Positions 44,105-54,219 of a stretch of DNA of 64,000 bases are shown here, piece by piece (the stretch's first letter is position 1; every line of letters begins with the position of its first letter). Position numbers and translations under genes: made by a program. Under the pieces are notes generated by a model, which was not told where the DNA came from, did not search any database, and was given only the letters and a program-made list of their open reading frames with translations. The stretch lies in NCBI GenBank assembly GCA_047967505.1, contig CM106541.1. The stretch is one strand, 5' to 3'. The stretch comes from Dipteris shenzhenensis (lineage: Eukaryota; Polypodiophyta; Polypodiopsida; Gleicheniales).

Positions 44105-46279
44105 TGAGAGAGAGAGAGAAGAAGAAGAAGAAGAAGAAGAATATATTATCGTCCTCTGAAGACCAAAACCGGCCTATGGGACCTGAGCAATACAATATCA
44201 CAAGTACATGAAAGCTCCTCCCGAAGATGGGAGGGTGGAAAGAGAAACCACCTTCTAGGATTCAGGTGGATTCCTATGCTTGAAGAGCTTATACACAAAT
44301 GTTCCTAAAGCTGAAGGTGACCCTTTATGCAGCAAATCAGCCAGTTTGTTATGTCCCTCAAGGAGGTGATTGAACTCTTCCCTAATGTGTGCATAGTGAG
44401 GGCATATCATTACCATGTGTTCTTCTGTTTCAACCATACCTTGATCACATAGTTGGCATATTCTACTCTCCCTTGGCATCTTTTTCCATCCCCCTGTTTC
44501 TATTTGCAGCTGGTGTGATCGGGTGCGAAGTGAGGCTAAAGCCCTCCGTTTATGCACTGCTATAGGTGTACATATGTACTTCTGCGTTGTTGTCTCCCTT
44601 CCTGTATAAATTGACCAATATTCGGGGTTGATATATGTGCGATAGTACTCAAATTTATCTTTGTTTTCTGCTGTTTGCCATTTCCTGTGTAGTGTATTCA
44701 GCAGGTCATAATGAAAAGCCTCTTCATCAATCTCCTCTGAAGAGTAGTTTAAATACTCTTCTACTTCCCACTTCTTGAACCATTTTTTTAGGTCCTGTGC
44801 CCATCCGGATGTCAAAATCTTGCCCTTGTTTGTCTTTTGAAGCTTCTGACTTTCATTCCATGCTCTCTTTGGTAGCCTTTCATTATCCATGCACTTGACC
44901 TTTGTGATGTATCTGAGTACTCTCTTCAGAGCATGTAGCTCTATGGGTATACATCCTGTCTCTAGGAGTAACAAAGAGTATGGTGTAGTAGCCTTGATGC
45001 CCAGGTGCCTCCTAATGAAAGACTTCTGCATTTTCTCTATCTCATTCCACGTTGATGGAGATATACTCCCACCCCATACCTCTACTCCGTAGAGTACTGT
45101 CTGTATCACATATGCCCCAAAGATCATATTTCGTACTTGCCACCTTCTCGTATTGCTATTGTTGCACTCATTTTCAAATTGGAAGTATTTTGCCCATCCT
45201 GCATCAAGTCTCCGTTGCACACAGCTGTCCCATCTATTATTGGCGGGGATTTCAATACCCAAGTATTTGAATGAGTGCACTGTCTCAATGGGTTGTCCTT
45301 TATATAAGATTTGGAGGGGGCTGCTTGGCTGTATAGTCTTGACTATCATGAGTTTAGTTTTGTTGACATTAATAGCCATCCCACTCTCTGCACAAAATAT
45401 GCTGAAGATATCCATCATTTTTTGCATCTTACTTTCACTATCAGTGAAAACAACCACATCATCTGCGTAAAGAAGCAACCAAATCACGAGACCTGCTAGA
45501 TGAGGGCTGTATAACTCATCTTTACATGCTTCTTCATTCACCAACTCCTCAAGTCTATCAATGCATAGGCCGAACAAAGTGGGTGAGAGCGGACATCCTT
45601 GTTTTACCCCCATATTACTATAGAACTCTTGTGACATCCCATCCTTACATTTTAGTTGACATTTTACTTTCTCATAAAGTCTAAAGACAGCAAACCTTAT
45701 TTCCTCGGGCACCCCTATGCATTCCATTCTCTCCCATAGCACATCCCTAGGCACTGTATCAAATGCCTTCTTAAAGTCAATGAAACAACAGAAGAGTGGC
45801 TTCCCCTTGAGGCGGCTTTCCTCCATCAAAACTCGAAGAGTGACTAGGTGATCCACTGTACAGTGTTTTGGTCTGAAACCAGCTTGTCCCATTGCTCTTT
45901 TATTTTCTTTCTCTGCCCAGGCACTCAATTTTGCCTCTACTATTGTGCTATATAGTTTGGCTAGAGTGGAACATACCATAATTGTTCTGTAATTTGTTAA
46001 TTGATTGCGGTCACCCCCTTTGTAGATTGGTTTGATCCAATTCTCTTGCCATTCTGTTGGGAAACCATGCATCAAAGCCTGATTTAGTGCCATTGCTATG
46101 TGCCTTTGCGTGTGCTTATTGGTCCACTTAATGAGTTCAGCCACTAGGTGTAGAGTGTCTGCTGCCTTTCCATTTACCATTTTCTTGAGGCCATCTTGTA
46201 CATCTTTCAATGAGAAAAGACCCTGAGTATTACTGCTGAGAGGTATGCTCACCATGGGCCGAGCCTTGGGATGTGTGTA
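44105..46279 (-). mobile_element. LINE, third in the stack; carries a long RT open frame
   Basis: Body 44142-46255 plus a (TTC)n(TC)n tail at 44105-44141. The terminal hairpin is at 44151-44163 (minus strand GTCTTCAGAGGAC, then GATAATATATTC). A 5'-truncated near-identical relative sits in the copia-A1 LTR at 2420-2790, so this lineage was active recently. Truncated at its 5' end inside ORF2, next to the fourth element's (AG)n tail. Confidence 0.9.
44255..46255 (-). CDS. LINE ORF2 fragment: reverse transcriptase and C-terminal Cys/His motif, open for 666 codons
   Basis: Copies LINE RNA at the target site. Residues ~20-75 are the RT N-terminal region (MVNGKAADTLHLVAELIKW). Then come QAGFRPKHCTVDHLVTLRVL (~150-170), FIDFKKAFDTVPRDVLWERM (~188-207), NMGVKQGCPLSPTLFGL (~243-259) and the catalytic LLLYADDVVVF (~287-297, YADD intact). 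NVNKTKLMIV and YLGIEI follow. The C-terminal CQLCDQ...EEHMVMICPHY lies near residues 593-615 with the CxxC...HxxxxC pattern. There are no stops at all. The apurinic endonuclease and ORF1 are missing, because the copy is 5' truncated; the annotated start ATG is only the first in frame. The frame has no promoter of its own that I can see. It is a young, dead-on-arrival copy. Confidence 0.88.
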   Translation of the reverse strand: MVSIPLSSNTQGLFSLKDVQDGLKKMVNGKAADTLHLVAELIKWTNKHTQRHIAMALNQALMHGFPTEWQENWIKPIYKGGDRNQLTNYRTIMVCSTLAKLYSTIVEAKLSAWAEKENKRAMGQAGFRPKHCTVDHLVTLRVLMEESRLKGKPLFCCFIDFKKAFDTVPRDVLWERMECIGVPEEIRFAVFRLYEKVKCQLKCKDGMSQEFYSNMGVKQGCPLSPTLFGLCIDRLEELVNEEACKDELYSPHLAGLVIWLLLYADDVVVFTDSESKMQKMMDIFSIFCAESGMAINVNKTKLMIVKTIQPSSPLQILYKGQPIETVHSFKYLGIEIPANNRWDSCVQRRLDAGWAKYFQFENECNNSNTRRWQVRNMIFGAYVIQTVLYGVEVWGGSISPSTWNEIEKMQKSFIRRHLGIKATTPYSLLLLETGCIPIELHALKRVLRYITKVKCMDNERLPKRAWNESQKLQKTNKGKILTSGWAQDLKKWFKKWEVEEYLNYSSEEIDEEAFHYDLLNTLHRKWQTAENKDKFEYYRTYINPEYWSIYTGRETTTQKYICTPIAVHKRRALASLRTRSHQLQIETGGWKKMPRESRICQLCDQGMVETEEHMVMICPHYAHIREEFNHLLEGHNKLADLLHKGSPSALGTFVYKLFKHRNPPES

Positions 46280-46960
46280 GAGAGAGAGAGAGAGAGAGAG
46301 AGTTTATTATTGTCTACAAAAGACCGATGGGTCTATGAGACTAGTAGAAACCCTGATACAACAAGCAGAAAGGGTGGAGCTACCAAACGAGCATCATCAC
46401 CCATGCTGAATGCTAAGTCCTAAGTAGTACATAGTCATATCATGAGTAAAAATGACATTATTATCTTCATCATCACCACCACAATCCTCATCATCATGTT
46501 GATCAATCCACATCACCTGACCATGCCAGCTCTGGCCAGTACAATGCGACCTCACAGGGTGTAAATGTCAAGAGGTGGTGGGGTCTTGCTGATGCATAGC
46601 CAGTGATGGAGCATTGTCGACTGACTGTGGGCGCTGTCCGTCTCGGTCTCCTGGCAGTGGCTCTGCTCCTAACCAAGGCTACTATAACACCTATGGGTTG
46701 TGTCCCAGGTTTGAAGTTCACATTTGACAGATCCTCGATTGAGATCGTCTCCTCATATACTTGGGTGTTGTCTTCTCTGGCCCCACTTAGACCATGAGAC
46801 CAATGATGCAGACTCGGCTGAGCATGGGATATGCCTCGAGAGATAGTGCTTCCACTCACACTTCTAGGACCCTCGGACCAAGGCTCTTCTCTTTGACTCC
46901 TTGGTTCGATCAGCCTGCATGTATGGTAGCCCTTGTTGGGGACCCGACCTCTCAGACACA
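46280..46960 (-). mobile_element. LINE 3' end, fourth in the stack, same family as the element at 1-785
   Basis: Minus strand: hairpin GTCTTTTGTAGAC (46312-46324), AATAATAAAC, then (TC)n at 46280-46302. Upstream, ACTTAGGACTTAG and GATGCTCGTTTGGTAGCTCC match the 600-690 region of the first element. An open stretch (minus, within 46503-46700: GTQPIGVIVALVRSRATARR) matches the one at 380-450. So it is the 3' UTR-like region of the same LINE family. The right limit is approximate. Confidence 0.8.
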
Positions 46961-46974
46961 AATTGGGCTCGAGT

Positions 46975-47715
46975 AGAGCGACTACAGATTCTCTTGCTCT
47001 CACGGATGATTCGGGGGAAACCATCGGTGCCACATCATATGCGCATTGAGGAGACGTAGGGTGCCATGGTCGGCTTTGGCTTCGTCCATGAGTCTTGCAG
47101 ATGGAGGGGATTGGAGAGTCTGGTATGCACAGACACGTAGGTGGTTCGAGAGATTGGGGCTCCACATGGATAGATTACCTCCCTTCTAGTACAACTTAGA
47201 CGGCCCATCTATCCCACTTGGGTACCACGAGAACCAGGTCATCTGAGAGGATCTCTTATAGCTACACACATTCAGGAACTGGTTAGAGCCGAGAGAGCTT
47301 TTAGTGAAGCTCAGCTTCTATAGAGATCACTGCCTTCACATCTTTGAGGAGGGCTTCATTGTCCCGCCATAGTACACTTGGATTCACTTACCGCCATTGA
47401 GGATCTCCATCGGGCAATTTTGAGTATCATCGCACCGACCCTGTATCAAGAGCGGAGGATCTGAGAGGGTACCCAAGAAGTACCGCCTATGTACGCTATG
47501 CGATTGGCAAGAGGTTGAGTTAGAGGAGCACTTCACGCTTTGATGCCCTGTGTACTACTAGATCCGTGATCACTATCATTGTCTCTTTAGAGATGGCTTT
47601 GGGTCCCTCTCTAGACTCCTGTCGTATCTAGAACAAGGGTGCCTCGCTACTTTCATTCATGAGGTGGTTCGAGATAGAGAGCACTTTCCCTAGTAGACTG
47701 TCTGAGCTGCTGTGG
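46975..47715 (+). pseudogene. LINE ORF2 C-terminal remnant, forward strand
   Basis: Decayed text reading GKPSVPHHMRIEE, GFGFVHESCRW, LRRPIYPTWVPREPG. The Cys/His tail is at 47490-47700: LCDWQEVELEEHFTL, a stop, CPVYY, a stop, IRDHYHCLFRDGFGS. This matches the residues coded at 3-206. It is head to head with the minus-strand LINE tail at 46280-46960, so these are two insertions. No 3' hairpin is retained. Confidence 0.7.
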
Positions 47716-47775
47716 CTCTGCTTGGGGTGATGCTGACAATTCTTGCTCTTCTTCAACAACCTATTCTGTAGATGA

Positions 47776-48501
47776 CTATGAAGTCGATGCTTTTATCTCC
47801 TGTGTATTTGAGGTTTTCCATTTTGATTCCTCATCAAAGATTACATCTCTAGAGATAATGACCTTGCGGTTGATGGAATCATACGACTTGTATGCTTTGC
47901 TTTCTTCACTGTAACCAATCATGATGCATTTGCGTGACTTTGCATCCAATTTCCTGCGATGATCATCATGTATGCGGGCATATGCTATGCAACCAAATAT
48001 GCCGAGATGCCCAATGTGTGGCTTGTGTCCAGTGAATGCTTCATAAGGAGTCATACCCTGTATTGGTTCGGTAGGAAGCCGATTAAGCAAATAGTTTGCA
48101 TTGGCTATTGCTTCTGCCCAATATCGATTTGGAAGATGCTTTTCACTAAGCATTGCTCTAGCACTGTTTGCTAAAGTTTCATTCTTCCTTTCAACTCTTG
48201 CATTTTGCTGAGGAGTATATGTACAAGTGAATTGTCTTCGTATGCCGTGAATTCTGCAAAAGTTCATGAATGCTGAAGACATGTATTCACCTGATCTCAT
48301 GACTTTGATCTTTCTGCCTATCTGGTTTTCTACCATGTCTTTTATCTTGAAATCTGGAAAAGACTTCAGATTTGTCTTTTAGAAAGTAGACCCAACAATA
48401 TCTGCTGTAGTCGTCGATGAAAGTCAAGTAGTAAAGTGAACCATTGATGCTACGGGTCTGGGCATAACCCCATACATCTGTATGAATCAAATCAAGAATA
48501 C
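47776..48501 (-). pseudogene. copia integrase fragment, catalytic Asp lost
   Basis: Minus strand from 48501: [20 protein letters not shown] and [20 protein letters not shown], then a frameshift near 48320-48345. The long frame 48336-47776 continues with TYTPQQNARVERKNETLANS, ANYLLNRLPTEPIQGMTPYE, FGCIAYARIHDDHR and SRKCIMIGYSEESKAYKSYD. Usually the core has RSDNGGEY; here it reads RSGEY, two or three codons short, which removes the second catalytic Asp. The catalytic Glu (ARVERKN) is kept. No RT, protease or LTRs are attached. Differs from copia-A and copia-B. Confidence 0.88.
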
Positions 48502-48533
48502 CTCATGCACTTATCAGGATACGGAGGCAAGCC

Positions 48534-48758
48534 TCAGAACCACTGCTTGACTCTTCTCAGAGCAGGATCATAGACTTCTTCTAGTCGGATCGTACAGACC
48601 TCACAGCCACCGACTACAGAAGCACTAGGGACCCGGAGCTCGAGGCACGCCATACTCGATAGCGGATGGACACGCAGATCACATTGGGTGACTAGACCTC
48701 CTTCCAGGCTACAAGGCGGCTTTCTCTCTACCCTAGTTCGAGTTTTAGCAGTAGGAGA
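48534..48758 (+). pseudogene. gypsy-C second copy: 3' end of the internal region
   Basis: Resembles 41720-41945 of gypsy-C (CTACAAGGC(G/A)GCTTTCTCTCTA(T)CCC) and runs into the LTR at 48759 with GCAGTAGGAGA as polypurine tract. Everything upstream is missing at the junction with the copia integrase fragment. Confidence 0.7.
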
Positions 48759-49374
48759 TGTCACGGGCATCCACAGCCTGTGGCCATATTGGACTGCCAT
48801 GCAGGCAGCCAGCTCAGCAGCAGCCCGCACAACAAGTCGCAGCAAAGGCGCCATGTCAGCAGCTAGTAGGCTGCCACGCGGACTAGTCGGTGCCACGTCA
48901 ACAGCCAATCATCCACGACAGCCTAGTCGGTGGGCAGCAGCAAGGTCGGCCATGCTGGTCGGTCAGTTTTGAGGCCCAAGGGGGCCTATAAAAGGCAGCC
49001 CCTTGGCCTTCATTTCTCATCCCACCTCAGGCCTTCCGGCCTTTAGTGAAGCGGCACCCAGGCCTCTTTGGGCCTCTTCAGAGACGAGCAGGGGAGCCTC
49101 AGCCTCTTCAGGGATCTAGTGAGGATTCACCTCCTCTAGATAGTCTAGTCTTCCAGTTTTGCAGTGAGGGTTTCAGCCCCTTCATACAGTTGTATTCAGC
49201 CCTTTGGGCATTCATTATTCAGTTGCATCTATTTCCTCTTCTGAGGTCCACTACATTCTCTCCCTTTGATTCTCTCACATCCACAGCATCACTTTGTGTA
49301 TTGAGTGCATCATCTTGCAGTTGCAGTTAGTATTGAGCAAGAGAGAGAGTGAGGATAGTCTATCTCTTGCTACA
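48759..49374 (+). repeat. gypsy-C LTR, second element (616 bp)
   Basis: TGTCACGGGCATCCACAGCC ... CTCTTGCTACA. TATA box at 48987. Very like 41946-42557. Serves as the 3' LTR of the fragment before it; no primer site follows. Confidence 0.9.
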
Positions 49375-49599
49375 TATGAGGCCCAAATGGCCTCCTTTTA
49401 TAGGGCTCAAGGCCCAGCCAAATTGGCCGACTTTTGTCTGCCCTAAAACCAAGGTCCGAACCGACTCAGCCCTTGCAGCCTTTAACTACCCCTCTGGGGG
49501 CTCATTTCCACGGCTTTATCATGCGAAATTGAAGCAATTCGTGGCTGGCCACAATGATGCTCGTACTACAGGCGTTTTATACACCATTTTGCTGAAATT
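49375..49599. other. spacer, nothing recognised
   Basis: GC-richer sequence between the gypsy-C LTR and the gypsy-D RNase H text. No coding pattern. Confidence 0.5.
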
Positions 49600-51753
49600 G
49601 CTATGCTATGCAGAAGAAGGGAGCGTCCTTCGTGTGGGGTGAAAAACAAATTGCAGCATTTGAGATGCTAAAAGAAAAGCTTACCTTAAGCTGATGCATG
49701 TGGAAAGAATGGCCTTGGAGTGGTCATTATGCAGGAAGGACGGGTAGTGGCCTACGAGAGTAGAATTTTGCAGGATGTGGAAAGACATATGGGCATTTAT
49801 GAGAAGGAATTGCTGGTTGTAATTCATGCCCTCGCTACGTGGAAGAACTATTTGCTTGGGGCTTATTTCACAGTGCAGACAAATCATCAGTCTTTGAGAT
49901 ATTTCCTCACTCAGATGAAGTTATCTGAGAAGCATATGCGATGGGCCAATTTCTTATTAATATTTCACTTCCAGATAGTGCATGTGGAAGGTAAAAAGAA
50001 TGTAGTGGCCAATGCATTGTCAAGGAAGCCTCAGGTTTCCGTAGTAACCATTGCTTACCACAGTGAGTTGCAATGAAGGACCAGTATGCTCAAGATGAGG
50101 ATTTCTTAAGGATTTATGACCAGCTGTCTAATAATCAGCGGCATGACCATTATACTCTCAGAGATGGCTTCATAAGTAGCTAAGGTGAAAGGTTATGATA
50201 GAAAGTCATGCTCCACCATATGCAGGACATAGAGGCATTGATGCTATGGTTAAAGCATTGGAACACTTTTTCTATTGGCTAGCTTTGAGACGGGATGTGG
50301 ATGCCTTTGTCAGAACATGCATCATCTGGCAGAAGGTCAAGTTTGACAGGCAGAAGACACTTGGATTGTTGCAGCCATTGCCAATCCCAGATAGACCGTG
50401 GGAGAGCATTGCCATGGATTTTATATTTGATCTTCCTAGGACGCCTACGGGGGATGATGGTCTCTGGACTATTATATGCCGGTTCAATAAGCAGGCACAC
50501 TTCATTCCAGTAAGGAAGAAAATTACAGCGGATCATATGGCAAAGTTGTTCATGCAGAACATTTTCAAATATCATGGGATGCTTCAGTCTATCGTAAGTG
50601 ACAGAGATTTGCGCATGACGAGTCTCTTTTGAAGAGGGCTCTCTGAAAATATGGGCACTACTCTGAGATTTTCATCTTCTTTTTCATCCTTAGTCAGATG
50701 GGCAGTCTGAAGAAGCTAATTTGACTGCTCTTGATTTGCTGAAATGTTATGTGTTTGAGCATAAGACACAATGGGAACAGTTTCTGCCCTTAGTAGAATT
50801 TGCTTACAACAATACTGTGCATACTTCCACTGGGAAAGTTCCTTTTGAAATAGTGGAAGGAGGCAGGAAAGTTCCATGTATCTTGCATACAAAGGATAAG
50901 ATTTTTGAAGCTGATAAGTATGTTGAAAGCATGGATGTGGCATATAAGAAGGTGAAGCAGGCTCTCCAGAAGACTCAGGCAAAGCAAAAGAAGGCAGTTA
51001 ATCGTCACTGTCGTGAATTGATATTTAATGAAGGTGATTGGGTTCTTTTGCGCTTTGAAAAGGCAAGGCTGAAAAAGAAAAGGGGCAAAGACTGGTTGTT
51101 CCCCAAACTCAGCATGAGATATTATGGGCCTTTTTAGGTTTCAGAGAAGTTAAGTGATGTAGCTTACAGGTTGAAGCTACCGGATCACTAGAGGATTCAC
51201 AATGCTTTCCATGTGAGTCTCTTTAAGCCTTTCAAGGGTGATGTGCTAGAGGATATTCCTGATGAGATGCAACCAGAGGTTGAGGAACCAGATGAGATCC
51301 TAGTTCCAGAGCAGATTTTGGCACATAAGGAAAGGAAGATCAGACGTAGAGTTTCCCGCCGCTACTTGGTAAAATTCAGAAATTATTCTCCATTACATAC
51401 AAAGCAGTTGGGAGAGGGTGATCTGGCAGATACACCTCAGTTATTACAGCTCTATCTAGATGCTTTTCATCTTGCGCCGACTTTGGTTGTGGCTCCTTCA
51501 GGCTCAGCAGAGCATCAGTCTGGAGCATTGCCTGATGCTCAAGAGAGGGGTAGTACCTCTTGATGCTCAAGACAGGGTCAGATATCTATTGCAGTTTATA
51601 TGGATTGCTATCCTAGGTTATGAACAATCATATATTCTGTCTTCAATGGTAATATATGTTTCATGATGGTATATTCACATGTATTTCAGTTACTGCATAC
51701 CCTTCTACCATCCAGATGCAATCGGGGTCGCTTGCCATGTTTCAAGAGAGGGG
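49600..51753 (+). pseudogene. gypsy-D RNase H, integrase and chromodomain, broken
   Basis: RNase H: FVWGEKQIAAFEMLKEKLT (about 49625), then 49720-50076 with VAYESRILQDVERHMGIYEK, HALATWKNYLLGAYF and KNVVANALSRKPQ. Integrase finger at 50195: APPYAGHRGIDAMVKALEHF, where the CxxCQ reads CIIWQ (one Cys lost). Core: WESIAMDFIFDLPRTPTGDD (first Asp), IVSDRDLR (second Asp), a frameshift at 50630, then SDGQSEEANLTALDLLKCYV (Glu kept). C-terminus at 50721-51137 and 51213-51563: ELIFNEGDWVLLRFEKARLK, HNAFHVSLFKP and a chromodomain-like RRRVSRRYLVKFRNYSP. 51564-51753 is 3' UTR to the polypurine tract. The upstream RT and gag are absent. Confidence 0.88.
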
Positions 51754-52503
51754 TGTCACCAAGATGTAAATACTCCAAAGAAAAAGATTTAAAGGACCAA
51801 TTATTTGATCATGATTAAATGTTCTCAATATATTTAATTGTGTTCAAAGATAAATATTTATTGGTCAAAGAATTGACTTCAGTCAAAGAACCTAACTTCA
51901 GCCAGAAAGACTTGGTTTAATTAACCAAGATGTGCCAACTTTGGTTGGAGAGACTTGGCATTAATTACAAGCCTTTAATTATTTATTGAAAGGGGTTAAT
52001 CTCGGTTAACCCAAGAGTATGTTTATATATATTTGTTATGTGCGCACATGTGTTCAGTGGGGACGCCCACAGTGACTAGAATTAGTCTAGAGATTATTTG
52101 CATGCAAAAGCGCTAACCATTAATAGATACCATGGTTGTGCGCTTTAGTTATTTATTGCAGGTATCAAGTGGGGTTGAAGGCCCAAGCACTATGAAGCTT
52201 GACAAGCATCTAGGAGGACGTTCGAGTGACCAGGTGCTTCGAGGACTCCCAAAGTTGCCCTTTAGTGGCATGTAACTAGTTTCTAGTTAGGAAAGTTGAC
52301 AAGTGGCATGTTGCCAAGAAAGAGAGCCTGAGTGTAAAACAATTCATGTTTTGAATTTCAGTAACACAGCTCTACGCTGAACTTTGTACTCAGATTCTCT
52401 TTCATGAATAAAGACCTTGGGGGGGGTACAGCCCGACATGTTGTCCTGGGCCCTAATGTTTTGCAGAGAGAGAGAGAGAGAGAGCTGTTTGAAAATGGTT
52501 TCA
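51754..52503 (+). repeat. gypsy-D LTR (750 bp), flanked by a polypurine tract and by a primer site
   Basis: CAAGAGAGGGG precedes TGTCACCAAGATG; the right end GGTTTCA is followed by ATTGGTATCAGAGCC. TATA-rich at about 52022 and a polyadenylation signal GAATAAAGACC near 52406. Having both junctions means this LTR is at once the 3' LTR of gypsy-D and the 5' LTR of a following element. Confidence 0.78.
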
Positions 52504-54219
52504 ATTGGTATCAGAGCCTAGGCTAATAGCCTTTCAAGGCTGTGACGATCCTAGCGCGGAAGCAAGACGTCGAACGGTGGGAATATGTATTGGTATCAAG
52601 GTTGTAAGAACCCGCACGTCGGAAAAACTAAGGCCTGAATTACAAGAGTGGGTGTGAGCATAGCGTGTAATACAGGCGGTACTTCTCCTTCCTGGACGAT
52701 TCGCTTGCTTGCAGACCTTGCACCAAGTGGTCACGAAGATTGAAGGCATCAACGCTTTTGTTCGTGGGCTGAATGTATTTCGATGAGCATTCATCTGATA
52801 GTCCCTGCTAGAGGAGTCACATTGAGTCCCTGCTAGAGGAGTCACATTGAACAAGGAGTCTCCACTGGTGTTTGTACGGTGAAATCTTCACGCTTGTAGT
52901 CCGTGAGGTGACGCACCCGTTCTCAGACGAATTGCGTATGCTTGGCGCCATCGTGGAAATTGCCTTTGGAAGTCTCTCGTGAAACAGCGCACGTCTGACG
53001 GAAGCATCATGAGGACATGTGCCGGGCATTTAGATATCATGTTGAAATATGTCGGTGTGCAGGCAATGGGGGGATGGATTAGGCAAGTGAACGACGCTGT
53101 CTGAGTTTTTCACTGATGTGACAAAGGGCTGACACATGGCACGCTGATGTGGCAGATGATCAGTAGGCACTTGACGTGGCAGTACACGTGTGAGATCTGA
53201 TGTGGTGCACTGACACGTGGCAGACAGGGGCAACCAGCTGACATGGCAGACACGTGGCTGATAGCTGACATGGCAGCCAGCTGGACTGCTGAGATGGCAT
53301 ACCAGTGGTTAGACTAACCCTGGTTAGCTGGACTCTGGTTAGAGGTCCAGTTAGTTAGACCCAACCAGGCCAGCCTGATCACTGTAACCAGACTGTGCCC
53401 AGTTTAGCTACCTTGGTCAGTGGTTCAGTCAGTGGTCTTGTTACCGACCAAGTAGTCTGTCAATCTAACCAAACCAGAACTAGTTGTGTGGTTTGGTCAA
53501 TCTAACCAAACCAGAACTAGGTATGTTGATACAAAAGATGTCATAACTTACAAACTATAACTCACATTGATGAGCTGTAAAAGGGAAAAAATGCTCAATG
53601 GATGAATTAGCCGGTTACTCATCTCTAGGCGTCATCACCGGTTGAGAGCTTGGGCTGGCTGTTTGCATAGTGCTTTGTCAGTTGGTTGTGAGCTGTCCAG
53701 GAGGGGCTGGCTGGTCACATAGAGCATGCTCTCTTTGCAGTCTGTTTTTGGAAGACCTATGTCGTGTAGGGGGATCCCACAGAGGATAGTTCAATGCTTT
53801 GTTCAGGCTCACTAATGCTGGCTGTAGCCCTGCTAATAGCTATTGTGGACTGTGTGGTCTGGTAAGGCTACTAGAAACAGTCTTGGGCCGAGTGCCTTTT
53901 GTTGGATCAGCATTGAATGCTTACTGTGAAGCTTGGTGAGAGCAATGCATAACAAGGTGTAAGCCTGGGGCATTGATGCCCAGAGGGATGGTACTTGTAT
54001 GACTGCCATATTGTTTGCTATGTTGTGATGTAAGTTCTCCTATGGGAATAGTATCAGGATGTATGCTGCCCCATAGGGTGAGAGACTATAGGTAGTGGTT
54101 CAGTGGAGAAAGATCTTGCATGCTTTCATTTTTTTGCTTTGAGTAGATAGGTGGCTAATTGGGCACTAGTGACAGCTATTGGGAACTGTGTTGGCAAGGG
54201 TGGTTACTAGTAACAGTTT
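52504..54219 (+). other. leader-like sequence after the gypsy-D LTR; no gene seen
   Basis: Starts with primer site TTGGTATCAGAGCC (52505-52518). A second TTGGTATCAAGG lies near 52590. A perfect 25-bp tandem duplication sits at 52801-52850. 53120-53300 is rich in CACGTGGCAG / GCTGACATGGCAG variants (G-box-like CACGTG). A 24-bp block TCAATCTAACCAAACCAGAA repeats near 53460 and 53498. No gag is recognisable, so the second element is truncated or its coding part was never here. Confidence 0.55.

Noticed and set aside
46503-47165. 220-codon minus-strand frame as a host gene
   Set aside because: Its second half matches the tail region of the LINE at 270-527 and it runs into the LINE 3' hairpin; its first half overlaps decayed forward-strand LINE text.
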